NCBI RefSeq assembly: GCF_003946025.1
Contig: NZ_RHNR01000006.1
Location: 1-64,000, forward strand
Reading direction: 5' to 3'
Length of the DNA stretch: 64,000 bases
Origin: Lacticaseibacillus songhuajiangensis
GTDB taxonomy: Bacteria; Bacillota; Bacilli; Lactobacillales; Lactobacillaceae
The notes beneath the pieces are model-generated. The model made no database searches. It worked only from the letters and a program-made list of their open reading frames with translations, and had not been told where the DNA came from. The position numbers and the translations under genes were made by a program. Below, one piece after another: positions 1 to 8,392 of the stretch. Position 1 is the first letter of the stretch. Each line of letters opens with the position of its first letter.

Positions 1-190
1 GGAGTCCTTCACTGGCAGAATTGCCGCAAGACCGGCGTCAATTCCGCGCTCCCGAGATGATTGTGTGAAGCCACGACGGCAAACCCGGCCGTCCTGTCTC
101 CAGACAATCATCTTTTCGCCGACTCCGTTCTCGCACGCTACGCCCAAGCGCACTCCTACCTCCGTGGCCGACACGCTACTGAAGTAGGAA
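1..190 (-). repeat. Family A structured repeat, copy A1 (cut by window start)
   Basis: Read on the minus strand, this matches the core of copies A2-A4: a variable hairpin (AGATGATTGT paired with ACAATCATCT), then the shared CGGGAGCGC, then a second hairpin AATTG/CAATT around a GC-rich loop, then the conserved GCCAGTGAAGGAC-like stretch. The far arm lies left of the window. The boundary near 190 is approximate. No ORF here looks real. Confidence 0.6.
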
Positions 191-397
191 AAGAACTAGA
201 GATCTGGCGATAACGCACTGAAATGCTCCAACTGCCAACAGGGCGTCAAATTAATGGTGACAAAATTAGTGTATTCAGGCAGAAGACTGACTTATCGTTA
301 ATTGTGCCAATATTTCTGAATCGTGTCCCCTCTTTGTTTGGTGTCCCCGCCAGCGTAACCTGAAACTTTCCCCACCAGAATGTTGTTGTAGCACTTA
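191..397. other. Intergenic stretch without a supported gene
   Basis: This is the spacer between repeats A1 and A2. On the minus strand an open frame (to 246) reads ...GKFQVTLAGTPNKEGTRF... and runs in from the left arm of A2, so it may be the tail of a decayed gene cut by the repeat. It has no start or ribosome site outside the repeat, so no gene is called. Confidence 0.4.
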
Positions 398-619
398 GGG
401 ACTGGGGCGGCTTGGTGGAGTGAACGCAGGTAGGTGGCGCGCAAAGAGCACGAATAGCCCACACAACCGGCGAAGGCCGTTTTGTGTGGGCTATTCGTGC
501 TCGGGGTAAATCTTTTTGACGTGGGCTTCGGCAAAAAGTTTAGCGGTAGCCTGGCTTGCCAGGCGTGAGCGACCCCGCGCCACCTGCCTGCGGGCACGTA
601 ACCAAGCCGCCCCAGTCCC
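398..619 (+). repeat. Family A structured repeat, copy A2 (complete)
   Basis: One giant imperfect palindrome. The outer arms 398-416 and 601-619 are a perfect 19-bp inverted repeat (GGGACTGGGGCGGCTTGGT), extended inward by a 15/16-bp match ending in GGTGGCGCG. Inside stand three hairpins: a perfect 19-bp stem 446-464/484-502 enclosing CGGC-GAAG-GCCG, a second stem about 505-543 with the loop ACGTGGGCTTCGG, and a CCTGG/CCAGG hairpin. It lies beyond the 3' end of the leftward membrane protein gene. No transposase is nearby. Confidence 0.85.
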
Positions 620-697
620 GACCTTCGGTCTAACCACTATTTTCAAACTGAGTATCCTTACGGATGAAAGTTTCCCGACTCACGCTGACGGACAGTT

Positions 698-1321
698 TCA
701 GCCGTCCACAGCGTCGCGGCGGGCGCGGTACAGGATGAAGGCCATGATGCCGAGAAACATCAGGATGAACAGCACAAAACAGGCTGCAAAGTAGCTCTCT
801 GGCAGCACGTTAATGACTGGATCCGTGCGCGGATCAAACAACCAGTCGCTGTTGCGGAACAGTAACTCGTGGAAGCCAATGAACACCGCGTTGAAATTGA
901 ACGCCATGGCAACCGCAGCGATGATGGGGATGAAGATACCCCACAAAGCCTGTCGCCATAAAACATACATCCGCCGTTCTCTAAATAACCGGCCGAGGAA
1001 CCGCACCGCTGGAATTGCGGTCAGCAGCAACACCACGAGGTTAAAGACAAACAAGTGCTGCACATCGGCGAAGTGCGTAGCACCGGCTGTGCTGGACACG
1101 AAGTTCGGCATCATCACGACCTTTTGCCAAGGGCTGTAGAGGTAGGCCATGAGTACGAGAAAATTATGCATCAGGGTGGCAAAACTCATTCCCGCCACGT
1201 GCGCGAGGTTCATGAAGTGGGCCCACGCCGCGAAAAGCGGTATGGCAATCACCGTCACGAGCCAAATGCACGCACTGATGAGAAAAAGAAAGGCCGCCGT
1301 CACGTTGAGGGCGCCCTTCAT
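698..1321 (-). CDS. TIGR01906 (DUF1461) family integral membrane protein
   Basis: A 207-residue membrane protein with hydrophobic segments at about residues 8-33, 88-110, 125-148 and 178-202. The extracytoplasmic stretch NSDWLFDPRTDPVINVLPES is the family hallmark. In lactobacilli and streptococci this family is usually encoded beside the YutF-type HAD phosphatase, as here. The ATG at 1321 is preferred because GGGAAGTG precedes it and it lies two bases after the stop of yutF; a TTG at 1336 would overlap. The molecular function is unknown. Confidence 0.85.
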   Translation of the reverse strand: MKGALNVTAAFLFLISACIWLVTVIAIPLFAAWAHFMNLAHVAGMSFATLMHNFLVLMAYLYSPWQKVVMMPNFVSSTAGATHFADVQHLFVFNLVVLLLTAIPAVRFLGRLFRERRMYVLWRQALWGIFIPIIAAVAMAFNFNAVFIGFHELLFRNSDWLFDPRTDPVINVLPESYFAACFVLFILMFLGIMAFILYRARRDAVDG

Positions 1322-1323
1322 GT

Positions 1324-2103
1324 TTACACTTCCCAATCTGCGAGGCTGTTCACCACGTGCGTTGGCTGAATCTTTTGCTGGGCAACGTATTCCGGCGTAG
1401 AAATGCCCGTGTAAACGAGTAGCTGCGCGATACCGGAGTTGATGCCAGCCTTGATGTCGGTGTTGTAGTTGTCGCCAACCATCACCACATCCTCAGCGTT
1501 CAGCCCCATTTTGTCGAGCGCGGCATCCATGATTGGGCGCCGTGGTTTGCCGATGTAAAAGGCCTCGCGCTGAACAGCCCGTTCAACAAAAGCAATCACG
1601 GAACCGGCACCAGGCACCTGACCGCGTTCGTTAGGCAAATTGGTATCCTCATTGGTCCCAATGAACATCGCCCCACGCTTGATGGCAAGCGTTGCGAGTT
1701 CGGCCTTGTGGTAAGTCAGGTCGTAGTCCAAGCCGACCACCACGTAATCGGGATCGTACTCGTTAAGCTTAATGCCAGTGCTGAGCAATGCCTTTTTGAG
1801 ACCAATTTCGCCGACGATGTAGATTGACTTATTACTCAAGTCGCCATGGTTCTCGCGTAGCAAGTAGCTGGCGGTCGCCATGGATGGTGTGTACACATGA
1901 TCCGGGGTCACGTAAATGTTGTGCTTACTTGCCAAGAAGTCGCACACCATTTCCGGTGTCCGGGTTGTGTTGTTGGTCAGGAACAAAAACGGGATGTTGG
2001 CGGCCTGCAAACGCTCAACGAAGCCCTTAGCTTCGGGAATGCGCTCATTGCCGCGGTAAATTGTCCCGTCAAGATCAATCATGTAGCCTTTGTACTTTGT
2101 CAC
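1324..2103 (-). CDS. yutF: YutF/NagD-like HAD-superfamily hydrolase (TIGR01457)
   Basis: A cytoplasmic HAD phosphatase of about 259 residues. The nucleophile motif IDLDGTIYRG stands near the N-terminus, LTNNTTRTP supplies the second motif, and IGKPRRPIMDAAL and VMVGDNYNTDIKAG supply motifs III and IV. Length matches B. subtilis YutF. The GTG at 2103 is preferred over one at 2118 because GGGGAAA lies six to seven bases upstream of it. It sits between yutD and the TIGR01906 gene, a widely conserved arrangement. The physiological substrate is not evident; relatives act on sugar or nucleotide phosphates. Confidence 0.9.
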   Translation of the reverse strand: MTKYKGYMIDLDGTIYRGNERIPEAKGFVERLQAANIPFLFLTNNTTRTPEMVCDFLASKHNIYVTPDHVYTPSMATASYLLRENHGDLSNKSIYIVGEIGLKKALLSTGIKLNEYDPDYVVVGLDYDLTYHKAELATLAIKRGAMFIGTNEDTNLPNERGQVPGAGSVIAFVERAVQREAFYIGKPRRPIMDAALDKMGLNAEDVVMVGDNYNTDIKAGINSGIAQLLVYTGISTPEYVAQQKIQPTHVVNSLADWEV

Positions 2104-2130
2104 GAATTGTTTCCCCACATTCTGTCTAAC

Positions 2131-2808
2131 TTATTTCTCGTCAAGCGTGCGGATGCTAAAATGCCGTCCGCCGCGCTTAGTGCTGGTGCTGGCGCGTTCA
2201 TGCTGACCGCGTTCAGGTTTGCGGTCGCGCACGCGGCGCTCACTGTAGCCCGCCTTCTGCTGTTCACCGCGGCCGCTTTGGCTGCGATTGCCGCGGTGAT
2301 TACTTCCCCCACGGTTATGGCTACTTTGTTTGGTCTCGCCATCGCTGCGACCACCTTCGCTGCGGCGTGGTGCGGTATTGCGGCCGCCGCGCCGGTTCCG
2401 ATTACGGCCACCGCGATGCGGCTTAGGCGTTGTTTCAGTCTCGGTTGGCGCGTCGATGCGTTCCAAAACAAAGTACGCACAGCCAAAATTACAGTACTCA
2501 TACAGGTAATCTTCCAGGTGACCAATCTTCTGATCCGGCGCCGCTTGCTTGCGGTCGTCCTTATAGAAGCCCTTCAACCGCAGCTTTTCAAAACCCCAGT
2601 CACCAACCACGTAATCGTATTTATCCAAAATTTGTTCATAACGGTCAGCCAGCGCGTCCTTGCGCAGACCGTCCTTGTAGTTCAGCACCAGTGAGTACCG
2701 GCGACTGTTAATCGTCAGCAGGTCGGCACTCACCTGCGCCACGTGCACGGGTGCGGGCGCCGGAAAGCGCTCGTGAGCAGATTGTTGATCCTCAATTTCT
2801 TTATGCAC
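2131..2808 (-). CDS. yutD: YutD family protein (DUF1027) with long RG-rich tail
   Basis: The first ~125 residues are the YutD domain (HKEIEDQQSAHERF near the start, then YDYVVGDWGFEKLRLKGFY and YLYEYCNFGCAYFVLERI). The remaining ~100 residues are a low-complexity tail rich in Arg, Gly, Ser and Gln with RGG and RNRR repeats. B. subtilis YutD has no such tail. The GTG at 2808 is chosen because GGAAAGG precedes it; an in-frame TTG at 2868 has no good ribosome site. It is the first gene of a run with yutF and the TIGR01906 gene. Function is unknown; the tail is typical of RNA-binding or disordered segments. Confidence 0.85.
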   Translation of the reverse strand: MHKEIEDQQSAHERFPAPAPVHVAQVSADLLTINSRRYSLVLNYKDGLRKDALADRYEQILDKYDYVVGDWGFEKLRLKGFYKDDRKQAAPDQKIGHLEDYLYEYCNFGCAYFVLERIDAPTETETTPKPHRGGRNRNRRGGRNTAPRRSEGGRSDGETKQSSHNRGGSNHRGNRSQSGRGEQQKAGYSERRVRDRKPERGQHERASTSTKRGGRHFSIRTLDEK

Positions 2809-2916
2809 TAACGTCACCTTTCCGTCCGTAGACGCTGCTTCCAGGCACACCATCGGTCCGGAATACAACGTTCTTTATAATTAATTCAGTTTAACGCACT
2901 TCCGGCGACTTGGAAA

Positions 2917-3519
2917 CTAGCGCACCTTGGCGAAGATGTCGTGCTTGCCCTGCGCCATTTCTTCGATGTCCGCCATGCTCAGTGGGCTCCCCCAGGGGAG
3001 CTTGTGACTGAGCAACTGCCGCTCGGGTGAATCAACGCCGACGTTAATGTTCTCTTGCACGTGCACACTACTGTTGTGGATATGGCCGTGCAGATTGAGA
3101 ACCTGCTTCACAATCCCCATCATCAGTGGGTAATGCGTCAAGAATAACTGTTTATGATTGATTTTGATAATAGCGCCAACGTCATGGAAACTGAATTTAT
3201 CCTGACCGTGCAGTTGCGGGTCATTCTTGTGCAAATATTTGAACAGCGCGCGGTAATCGTGGTTGCCCTTGATAAACACGATGCGCCCGTGCAGGCGCTT
3301 GAGAATGGCCAGCACCTGCTCATTCGTTGGCACGTTCTCGGGATTCATGGCAATGTCGCCCAGGTGGTACACAATGTCGTTGTCGTCCACTCTAGCGTTC
3401 CACGCGTCCACCATCGCCTCATTCATTTCGTCGGTCGACGCAAACAAACGTGGCGCAAAGTCGTTCATCCCAAGCAAATCACGATGAAAAAAATGTGTGT
3501 CTGCAATGAAATACTGCAA
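2917..3519 (-). CDS. Calcineurin-like metallophosphoesterase
   Basis: A 200-residue soluble protein with the two-metal phosphoesterase motifs in order: ADTHFFH (residues 6-12), HLGDIA, IKGNHDYR, LTHYP and LHGHIHN. The domain is complete and has no signal peptide. This small subgroup is common in Firmicutes and phages, and its substrate is unknown. It is followed by an unrelated gene after 72 bases and preceded by yutD after about 100, so it is probably transcribed alone. Confidence 0.88.
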   Translation of the reverse strand: MQYFIADTHFFHRDLLGMNDFAPRLFASTDEMNEAMVDAWNARVDDNDIVYHLGDIAMNPENVPTNEQVLAILKRLHGRIVFIKGNHDYRALFKYLHKNDPQLHGQDKFSFHDVGAIIKINHKQLFLTHYPLMMGIVKQVLNLHGHIHNSSVHVQENINVGVDSPERQLLSHKLPWGSPLSMADIEEMAQGKHDIFAKVR

Positions 3520-3591
3520 ACTAAAGCCCCCTAATGATGTTTGGGCAAAATACTTGCCGGCCGCCCAACACTAACATCTGGGCTTACCCAC

Positions 3592-4326
3592 TTACCGACG
3601 CACCGCGTGCGCCCGCTGCCGAGCCACCCAGATAGTGACGGGAATCGTCAGGATTACCGCGAGCACTGAGAACAGCACGTCGAGCATTTCACTCACAAAA
3701 ATTTTGTTATTCAGCACCTGCCACAGCGGATAGTGCAACTGGGCAAACCAGATGAACAAGCCGCAAAAGCCGCCGAAGAAACCAAAGAACAGCGTGTTAA
3801 TCGCCGTGCCGATGATTTCGCGACCCATTCGCATGATGCCAGGTAAATCGGCCTCAATATCCAGCTCGTGCATCCCCGCTGCGACCGCGATGGCCGCCTC
3901 GGCGATGGCACCCAGGGTGCTCATGAGCCCCGCCGCCATGGCGAGTTGTCGGAACGACACCCCGATAGCGGTACTCATGCCCTCCAGGTCCTCACCATCT
4001 TCGGCGCCGAACCCAGCCGTGGCGCTCAGGTGCAAGGCCGTGAAGACGACCAGCACGAGGCAGGCCAGCACAATTAGCGAAGCAACAAAGGCAATACCCG
4101 CCACCTCATTGTCGCCGCTACTCAGGAAAATCGTGCAGGCTAGAATCAACATGCCAGCGACAATGCCAACACCCAGCGGTGCAAAACCGCCGGCCATCAG
4201 GATGACCGCAATCATAATGATGAGGGAATTGAGCATCAGCGCGGCAAAACTACCGGTGCCCTGCTTGCCGCCAACCGCCAGTAGCAGCACGAACAAACAG
4301 ATGATTAAAGCTAACATTGCGTTCAT
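3592..4326 (-). CDS. YibE/F-like membrane protein, second of pair
   Basis: A 244-residue protein with six or more hydrophobic segments, corresponding to the C-terminal membrane half of the YibE/F family (Pfam YibE_F). The segment GFGAEDGEDLEGMSTAIGVSFRQLAMAAGL followed by GAIAEAAIAVAAGMHEL is the family core. Its start overlaps the stop of the upstream YibE/F gene by four bases, so the two are translationally coupled and probably form one membrane complex. Function unknown. Confidence 0.85.
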   Translation of the reverse strand: MNAMLALIICLFVLLLAVGGKQGTGSFAALMLNSLIIMIAVILMAGGFAPLGVGIVAGMLILACTIFLSSGDNEVAGIAFVASLIVLACLVLVVFTALHLSATAGFGAEDGEDLEGMSTAIGVSFRQLAMAAGLMSTLGAIAEAAIAVAAGMHELDIEADLPGIMRMGREIIGTAINTLFFGFFGGFCGLFIWFAQLHYPLWQVLNNKIFVSEMLDVLFSVLAVILTIPVTIWVARQRAHAVRR

Positions 4327-5447
4327 GCGGCCACCTTCTTCCCGGCGAGGAGCGCGGCCAGGCCACTAGTAATAGGCACCGCCAGCACAATGCCGAACGC
4401 CGAAATGAGCGACTGCGCAAAACCCAGTCCCATTACCCAAGAAACGGTGTAGGCAATCGTGTTGCCATTACGCAGCCAGAGAATGCTCTCGGCAAAAGTG
4501 TCCGCCATGAAAATCATGAACAGCACGGCAATGAGCGGTCCCATAATTTTGCGACCGATCGCCATCCCCGCCTGAAAACGCACCTTGGCGTCGGCGGGCA
4601 GCTGGAACACCGCGACTGAGATGTCACTGGTTTCGTCCAGCACGGCGCCGAGTGCCCCAATTACAATCTGGGCAAAGAAAATCAGCCGCGGGTTCTGGGT
4701 GACGTAGCGGACTTCTTCAATATGAATACCGCGGTAGTTGAACGCGGTCATGATGCCGTAGCCAAGGCCAACCGCCAGCAGCGTGCTAAGTAGCGTCGCC
4801 AGACCAATACTGAAGCCAACCCGGCGGGGACCGATGATGAGCAGCGCGGTGGCGATGGTGAAGACCACCGCCAGAATGCCCATAATGTACCACGGCCAGT
4901 TGCCATGACTTTTAAGCAAACCATTAATCCCGAGCATGAAAATACCCGTATTGAGCGCAATGGCAGCCAATGTCTGGAAGGCATGCAGCCCCGTAAAGGT
5001 GAACAGCAGGATCAGGACTAAGGCCAGCAAAACACCACTAACACTATCACGCTTGGCATCACTTAGCTGGTAACTGCCCTGACTTTTGCTGAGGAACACC
5101 TGCTGGTGCGTGCGTAGCGGAAAGTCGATGGCTTGCGAGCGGGTGTAGCTATTCGTGAAGTGGACAACTTGCCCCTTGTGCTTACCGTTGAGCAGCCGGG
5201 CGCGCACCTGCTGACGCACCTGGGCGTCCTTATTATCATGATCGTCAACCAGCTTGCTAACAGCGGTAGTGCGCACGGATTCAACTTGGGCAACCTGACG
5301 TGAGTAAAGCCCAGCATCGTGGCGCAAGCCGAACCACACCAGTAGCAGGATAACCGCGGCAATCCCGACTGTCAGCAAATAACGCCGCCAGCCCGGCTGG
5401 CGCCAACTAGGCAATGTGGTTGGCGCGAAGGATTTCGTTGTACGCAT
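4323..5447 (-). CDS. YibE/F-like membrane protein, first of pair
   Basis: A 374-residue protein with one N-terminal membrane anchor (about residues 24-42), an extracytoplasmic domain (about 43-128) that includes RARLLNGKHKGQVV and LRTHQQVFLS, and a C-terminal multispanning region. GALGAVLDETSDISVAVFQL is the conserved YibE/F signature. The start overlaps the preceding 103-residue gene by 41 bases, so the exact start is uncertain. No enzyme motif is visible and the function is unknown. Confidence 0.85.
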   Translation of the reverse strand: MRTTKSFAPTTLPSWRQPGWRRYLLTVGIAAVILLLVWFGLRHDAGLYSRQVAQVESVRTTAVSKLVDDHDNKDAQVRQQVRARLLNGKHKGQVVHFTNSYTRSQAIDFPLRTHQQVFLSKSQGSYQLSDAKRDSVSGVLLALVLILLFTFTGLHAFQTLAAIALNTGIFMLGINGLLKSHGNWPWYIMGILAVVFTIATALLIIGPRRVGFSIGLATLLSTLLAVGLGYGIMTAFNYRGIHIEEVRYVTQNPRLIFFAQIVIGALGAVLDETSDISVAVFQLPADAKVRFQAGMAIGRKIMGPLIAVLFMIFMADTFAESILWLRNGNTIAYTVSWVMGLGFAQSLISAFGIVLAVPITSGLAALLAGKKVAA

Positions 5448-5718
5448 CTAACACCGGTCCTTCCGGCTTGGCCCATTCTTCCCAGTGGTCGGGGTGCAAG
5501 CTTGGAAATTCATAGTTCTCATTAATATATTCTTCGTAAACTCGCACGGCGGTCCCGTGCGGAATGTTGAGTTGCACAATGCGCACCTGCTTGATGTAAC
5601 CATCCAGGGCGCAACGCTCGGCAACGCCGTTCATGTAGATGTTCCCGAGCTCGTAGTAGGAAGTGCCGTCGTTGCGGTCAATTTCCTGAATTAAATCAAA
5701 AGTCTGGTACTCTGCCAA
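5407..5718 (-). CDS. Conserved hypothetical protein, 103 aa
   Basis: A small acidic, soluble protein (begins MAEYQTFDLIQEIDRNDGTS, ends AYNEILRANHIA) rich in Tyr and Glu. I do not recognise the family. It starts two bases after the ribokinase stop codon and overlaps the YibE/F gene downstream, so it is part of the same transcript. No signal peptide, membrane segment or metal motif is visible. Confidence 0.7.
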   Translation of the reverse strand: MAEYQTFDLIQEIDRNDGTSYYELGNIYMNGVAERCALDGYIKQVRIVQLNIPHGTAVRVYEEYINENYEFPSLHPDHWEEWAKPEGPVLDAYNEILRANHIA

Positions 5719-5720
5719 AA

Positions 5721-6641
5721 TTAGAGTTCCTCCTTCAAGAATGCTTCGACTTCACTGGCCAGCGGGATTGATGGTTGACCGCCGGGCCGGGAAACCGCAA
5801 TGCCAGACGCGGCCGTTGCGTAGACAATGGCATCTTCCAAGCTGCCGCGGCCGAGCTGGCTGAGAAAACCACCGATGAAGGTGTCACCCGCGCCGGTACT
5901 GTCGAGTGCCTTAATGTTGAAGGCCGGCGTTGCAAATTGGTCGCCATCCGCGTCCGCATAGTAGGACCCGTTTTCGGCCAGCGTAATAATCACCCGCTGC
6001 ACCCCGCGCCGCAGCAAAGCGTTAGCACTTTCGGCGGTCGATGCCGCATCCACGGTGTCGATGCCGGTCAGGGCCGTGGCTTCACCTTCGTTAGGAATGA
6101 TGATGTCCGTCGCCGCGAGCAATTCATCGGACACGCGGCTACGTGCCGGCGCCGGGTTAAGCACAGTAGTCACGCCGCGCTTTTTGGCTTCAATAAAGGC
6201 GGCCGTGACCGTGTCCAATGGTGATTCAAAGGTCGCGAGCAAGTAATCACCTGCTCCCAATTCATCCAGGACGGGCGTAACGTCGGTCATGGTCACCGCT
6301 GAGTTGGCACCACTGGCCACAACGATACGGTTCTGGCCAGATGGTTCAACGAAAATCACAGCGCGGCCGGTTGGCTGCTTCTTGTCGGCCAGCAGGTGGG
6401 TGGTGTTCACGCCAGCAGCCGTCAGTCCTTCTTTGAGACTCGCGCCGGCACCATCATCACCAATGCGGCCAACAAAACGCACATCCAGTCCATTCTTGGC
6501 CGCAGCGACCGCCTGGTTGGCGCCCTTGCCACCAGCGGCTTCGATTAAGCCGTCCGCAATGAGCGTTTCGCCAGGCTTCGGTGCGTGATCCACACTAAAG
6601 AGCTGGTCAAGGTTGATACTACCAATCAATGCTAAGGTCAT
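5721..6641 (-). CDS. rbsK: Ribokinase
   Basis: A 306-residue PfkB-family sugar kinase that phosphorylates D-ribose to ribose-5-phosphate. It shows the N-terminal family signature AAGGKGANQAVAAAKNG and the C-terminal active-site motif DSTGAGDTFIGGFL with the catalytic Asp. GEATALTGID is also typical. A GAGGAG site precedes the ATG. No ribose transporter or rbsD adjoins it, so substrate assignment rests on family similarity alone. A -10-like TATAAT (minus strand, 6671-6676) lies upstream. Confidence 0.93.
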   Translation of the reverse strand: MTLALIGSINLDQLFSVDHAPKPGETLIADGLIEAAGGKGANQAVAAAKNGLDVRFVGRIGDDGAGASLKEGLTAAGVNTTHLLADKKQPTGRAVIFVEPSGQNRIVVASGANSAVTMTDVTPVLDELGAGDYLLATFESPLDTVTAAFIEAKKRGVTTVLNPAPARSRVSDELLAATDIIIPNEGEATALTGIDTVDAASTAESANALLRRGVQRVIITLAENGSYYADADGDQFATPAFNIKALDSTGAGDTFIGGFLSQLGRGSLEDAIVYATAASGIAVSRPGGQPSIPLASEVEAFLKEEL

Positions 6642-6741
6642 AATTATTCTCCTCGCTTGTCTACTAGGCCATTATAAACACCGCGTAAATGGCGGCGCTG
6701 AATCTCACTTGTTAATTTAAACTAATCATACCAAATTATGA

Positions 6742-6860
6742 GGCTGCGACCAAAGACGGTTAGAAACCGGTGTACAAGGTGCGAAAAGCTGAATTTTCGA
6801 TTTTAAAATTTCTGTTTTTCGCACCTTGTACCTTAGGTTTCTGCCTTTGAGAGCGCAACT
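6742..6860 (+). repeat. Family B structured repeat, copy B4 (short form)
   Basis: Left arm GGCTGCGACCAAAGACGG then TTAGAAACC, right arm GGTTTCTGCCTTTG then AGAGCGCAAC. Between them is a perfect 16-bp stem (6772-6787 with 6816-6831, GTACAAGGTGCGAAAA) over an AT-rich loop. The arms match B3 closely (GGCTGCGAG..AAAGGCGGTTAGAAAC) while the stem does not. It lies between the divergent rbsK and pepV genes, upstream of both promoters. Confidence 0.8.
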
Positions 6861-6976
6861 TGACTCTAACATACGAGAGCCAATGAATTGAGTTAAACCA
6901 ATCCGGTGCCAACTGTCGACTGCCTATGGTATTCTGGTAGTATTCAAACTCTGATGCACAGAAAGCGAGGCTACTT

Positions 6977-8392
6977 ATGACTTACGATTACGAAACCGCA
7001 GCGAAGAACTACGAAAGTGCCATGATTGACGACCTGTCCGCCCTCATTCGGATTGACTCCGAACGCGACACCGCCCACGCCACCAAGGACGAACCCCTCG
7101 GCCCTGGTCCTGCCGAAGGTTTGCGTCACGCATTAGCGATGGCTGAACGTGACGGCTTTACGACCAAGAACGTGGAAAACGTGGCTGGCCGCATTGAAAT
7201 CGGGAGCGGCGACGACATTCTCGGCGTGCTCAGCCACGTCGACGTGGTGCCTGCCGGCGAAGGTTGGGATACTGATGCCTTCGAACCCGTGTTGAAGGAT
7301 GGCAAAATCTACGGTCGCGGTAGCGCCGACGATAAGGGACCACTGATTGCAGCCTACTACGCCCTGCGCATTTTGCGTGACCTCAAGGTGCCGTTGAACA
7401 AGCGCGTCCACCTGATTCTGGGTAGTGACGAAGAATCCGAATGGTACGGAATGGATCGCTACTTGGCCACCCAGGAAACCCCAACGCTGGGCTTCTCCCC
7501 AGACGCCGAATTTCCTATTATTAACGGCGAAAAAGGGATTGCCAGCTTCCTCGTCAGCCAAAACCGCGTTGCGGCAAAGCCGGCTGCCTACACGCTGACC
7601 AGTTTCACCGGTGGGATTCGCCCCAACATGGTACCAGTTAGCGCAACGGCGATTATCAGCGGGGCACTGCCAGCCGACTTTGCCGCTAAGCTGCAGGCTT
7701 TTGCCAAGGCTAATGGTGTCACCGCCGACTTGAGCACAGACGGCAGTCAGAACACGATTGTCTTGCATGGCCGTGGTGCCCACGCCTCCACCCCAGAAAT
7801 CGGGATCAATGCCGGGACCTACCTGGCTGCCTTCCTCGACGAATCCGGTCTTGACCTGGATCCTGCCGGCAAGCAGTACGTGGCCAGCATCACCAAACTT
7901 TTGCACCAGGACACAACGGGCGTTAAGACCGGCATCAACTACATCGACAAGAAGATGGGTGCCCTGTCCGCAACTGGGGACATCTTCAACTTTAGCCAGG
8001 ATGGGGACCAGACGATTCTGATTAACGTCCGCTATCCGCAAGGGACGGATGCCGCCAGCATCCGCGACCAGTACGAAACGGCCTTTGGCGTTGACGCGTA
8101 CACCGTGACCATTGATGGCCACGCTCAGGAACCCCACTACGTTGCCATGGATGATCCATTGGTGCAAACCCTTCTGCAGGTATACACCGACCACACCGGT
8201 CTTGAAGGCCATGAAGTGATTGTTGGGGGCGGCACGTACGGCCGGATGCTCGAACGCGGTGTTGCCTTCGGTGCCCAGATGCCGGGCGCACCAGATGTCA
8301 TGCACCTGCCTAATGAATTCATTAAGGTTGAAGACATTGTGCGAGCAGCTGCTATCTACGCTGATGCCATCGCGCGTCTGGCCAATGATTAA
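6977..8392 (+). CDS. pepV: Dipeptidase PepV (M20 family)
   Basis: A 471-residue cytoplasmic zinc dipeptidase that finishes breakdown of peptides taken up from casein-like substrates. Visible M20 motifs: LGVLSHVDVVPAGEGW with the metal His, GRGSADDKGPL with the bridging Asp, and LGSDEESEWYGM with the catalytic Glu pair. The lid-domain segment GRGAHASTPEIG and the C-terminal GGGTYGRMLERGVAFGA also fit PepV. The ATG has GAAAGCGAGG upstream, and an extended -10 (TGGTATTCT) is visible near 6930. It overlaps birA by eight bases. Confidence 0.95.
   Translation: MTYDYETAAKNYESAMIDDLSALIRIDSERDTAHATKDEPLGPGPAEGLRHALAMAERDGFTTKNVENVAGRIEIGSGDDILGVLSHVDVVPAGEGWDTDAFEPVLKDGKIYGRGSADDKGPLIAAYYALRILRDLKVPLNKRVHLILGSDEESEWYGMDRYLATQETPTLGFSPDAEFPIINGEKGIASFLVSQNRVAAKPAAYTLTSFTGGIRPNMVPVSATAIISGALPADFAAKLQAFAKANGVTADLSTDGSQNTIVLHGRGAHASTPEIGINAGTYLAAFLDESGLDLDPAGKQYVASITKLLHQDTTGVKTGINYIDKKMGALSATGDIFNFSQDGDQTILINVRYPQGTDAASIRDQYETAFGVDAYTVTIDGHAQEPHYVAMDDPLVQTLLQVYTDHTGLEGHEVIVGGGTYGRMLERGVAFGAQMPGAPDVMHLPNEFIKVEDIVRAAAIYADAIARLAND

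Noticed and set aside
246-464. 72-codon minus-strand frame at the window start
   Set aside because: It begins inside the left arm of repeat A2 and has no ribosome site; at most a gene remnant.
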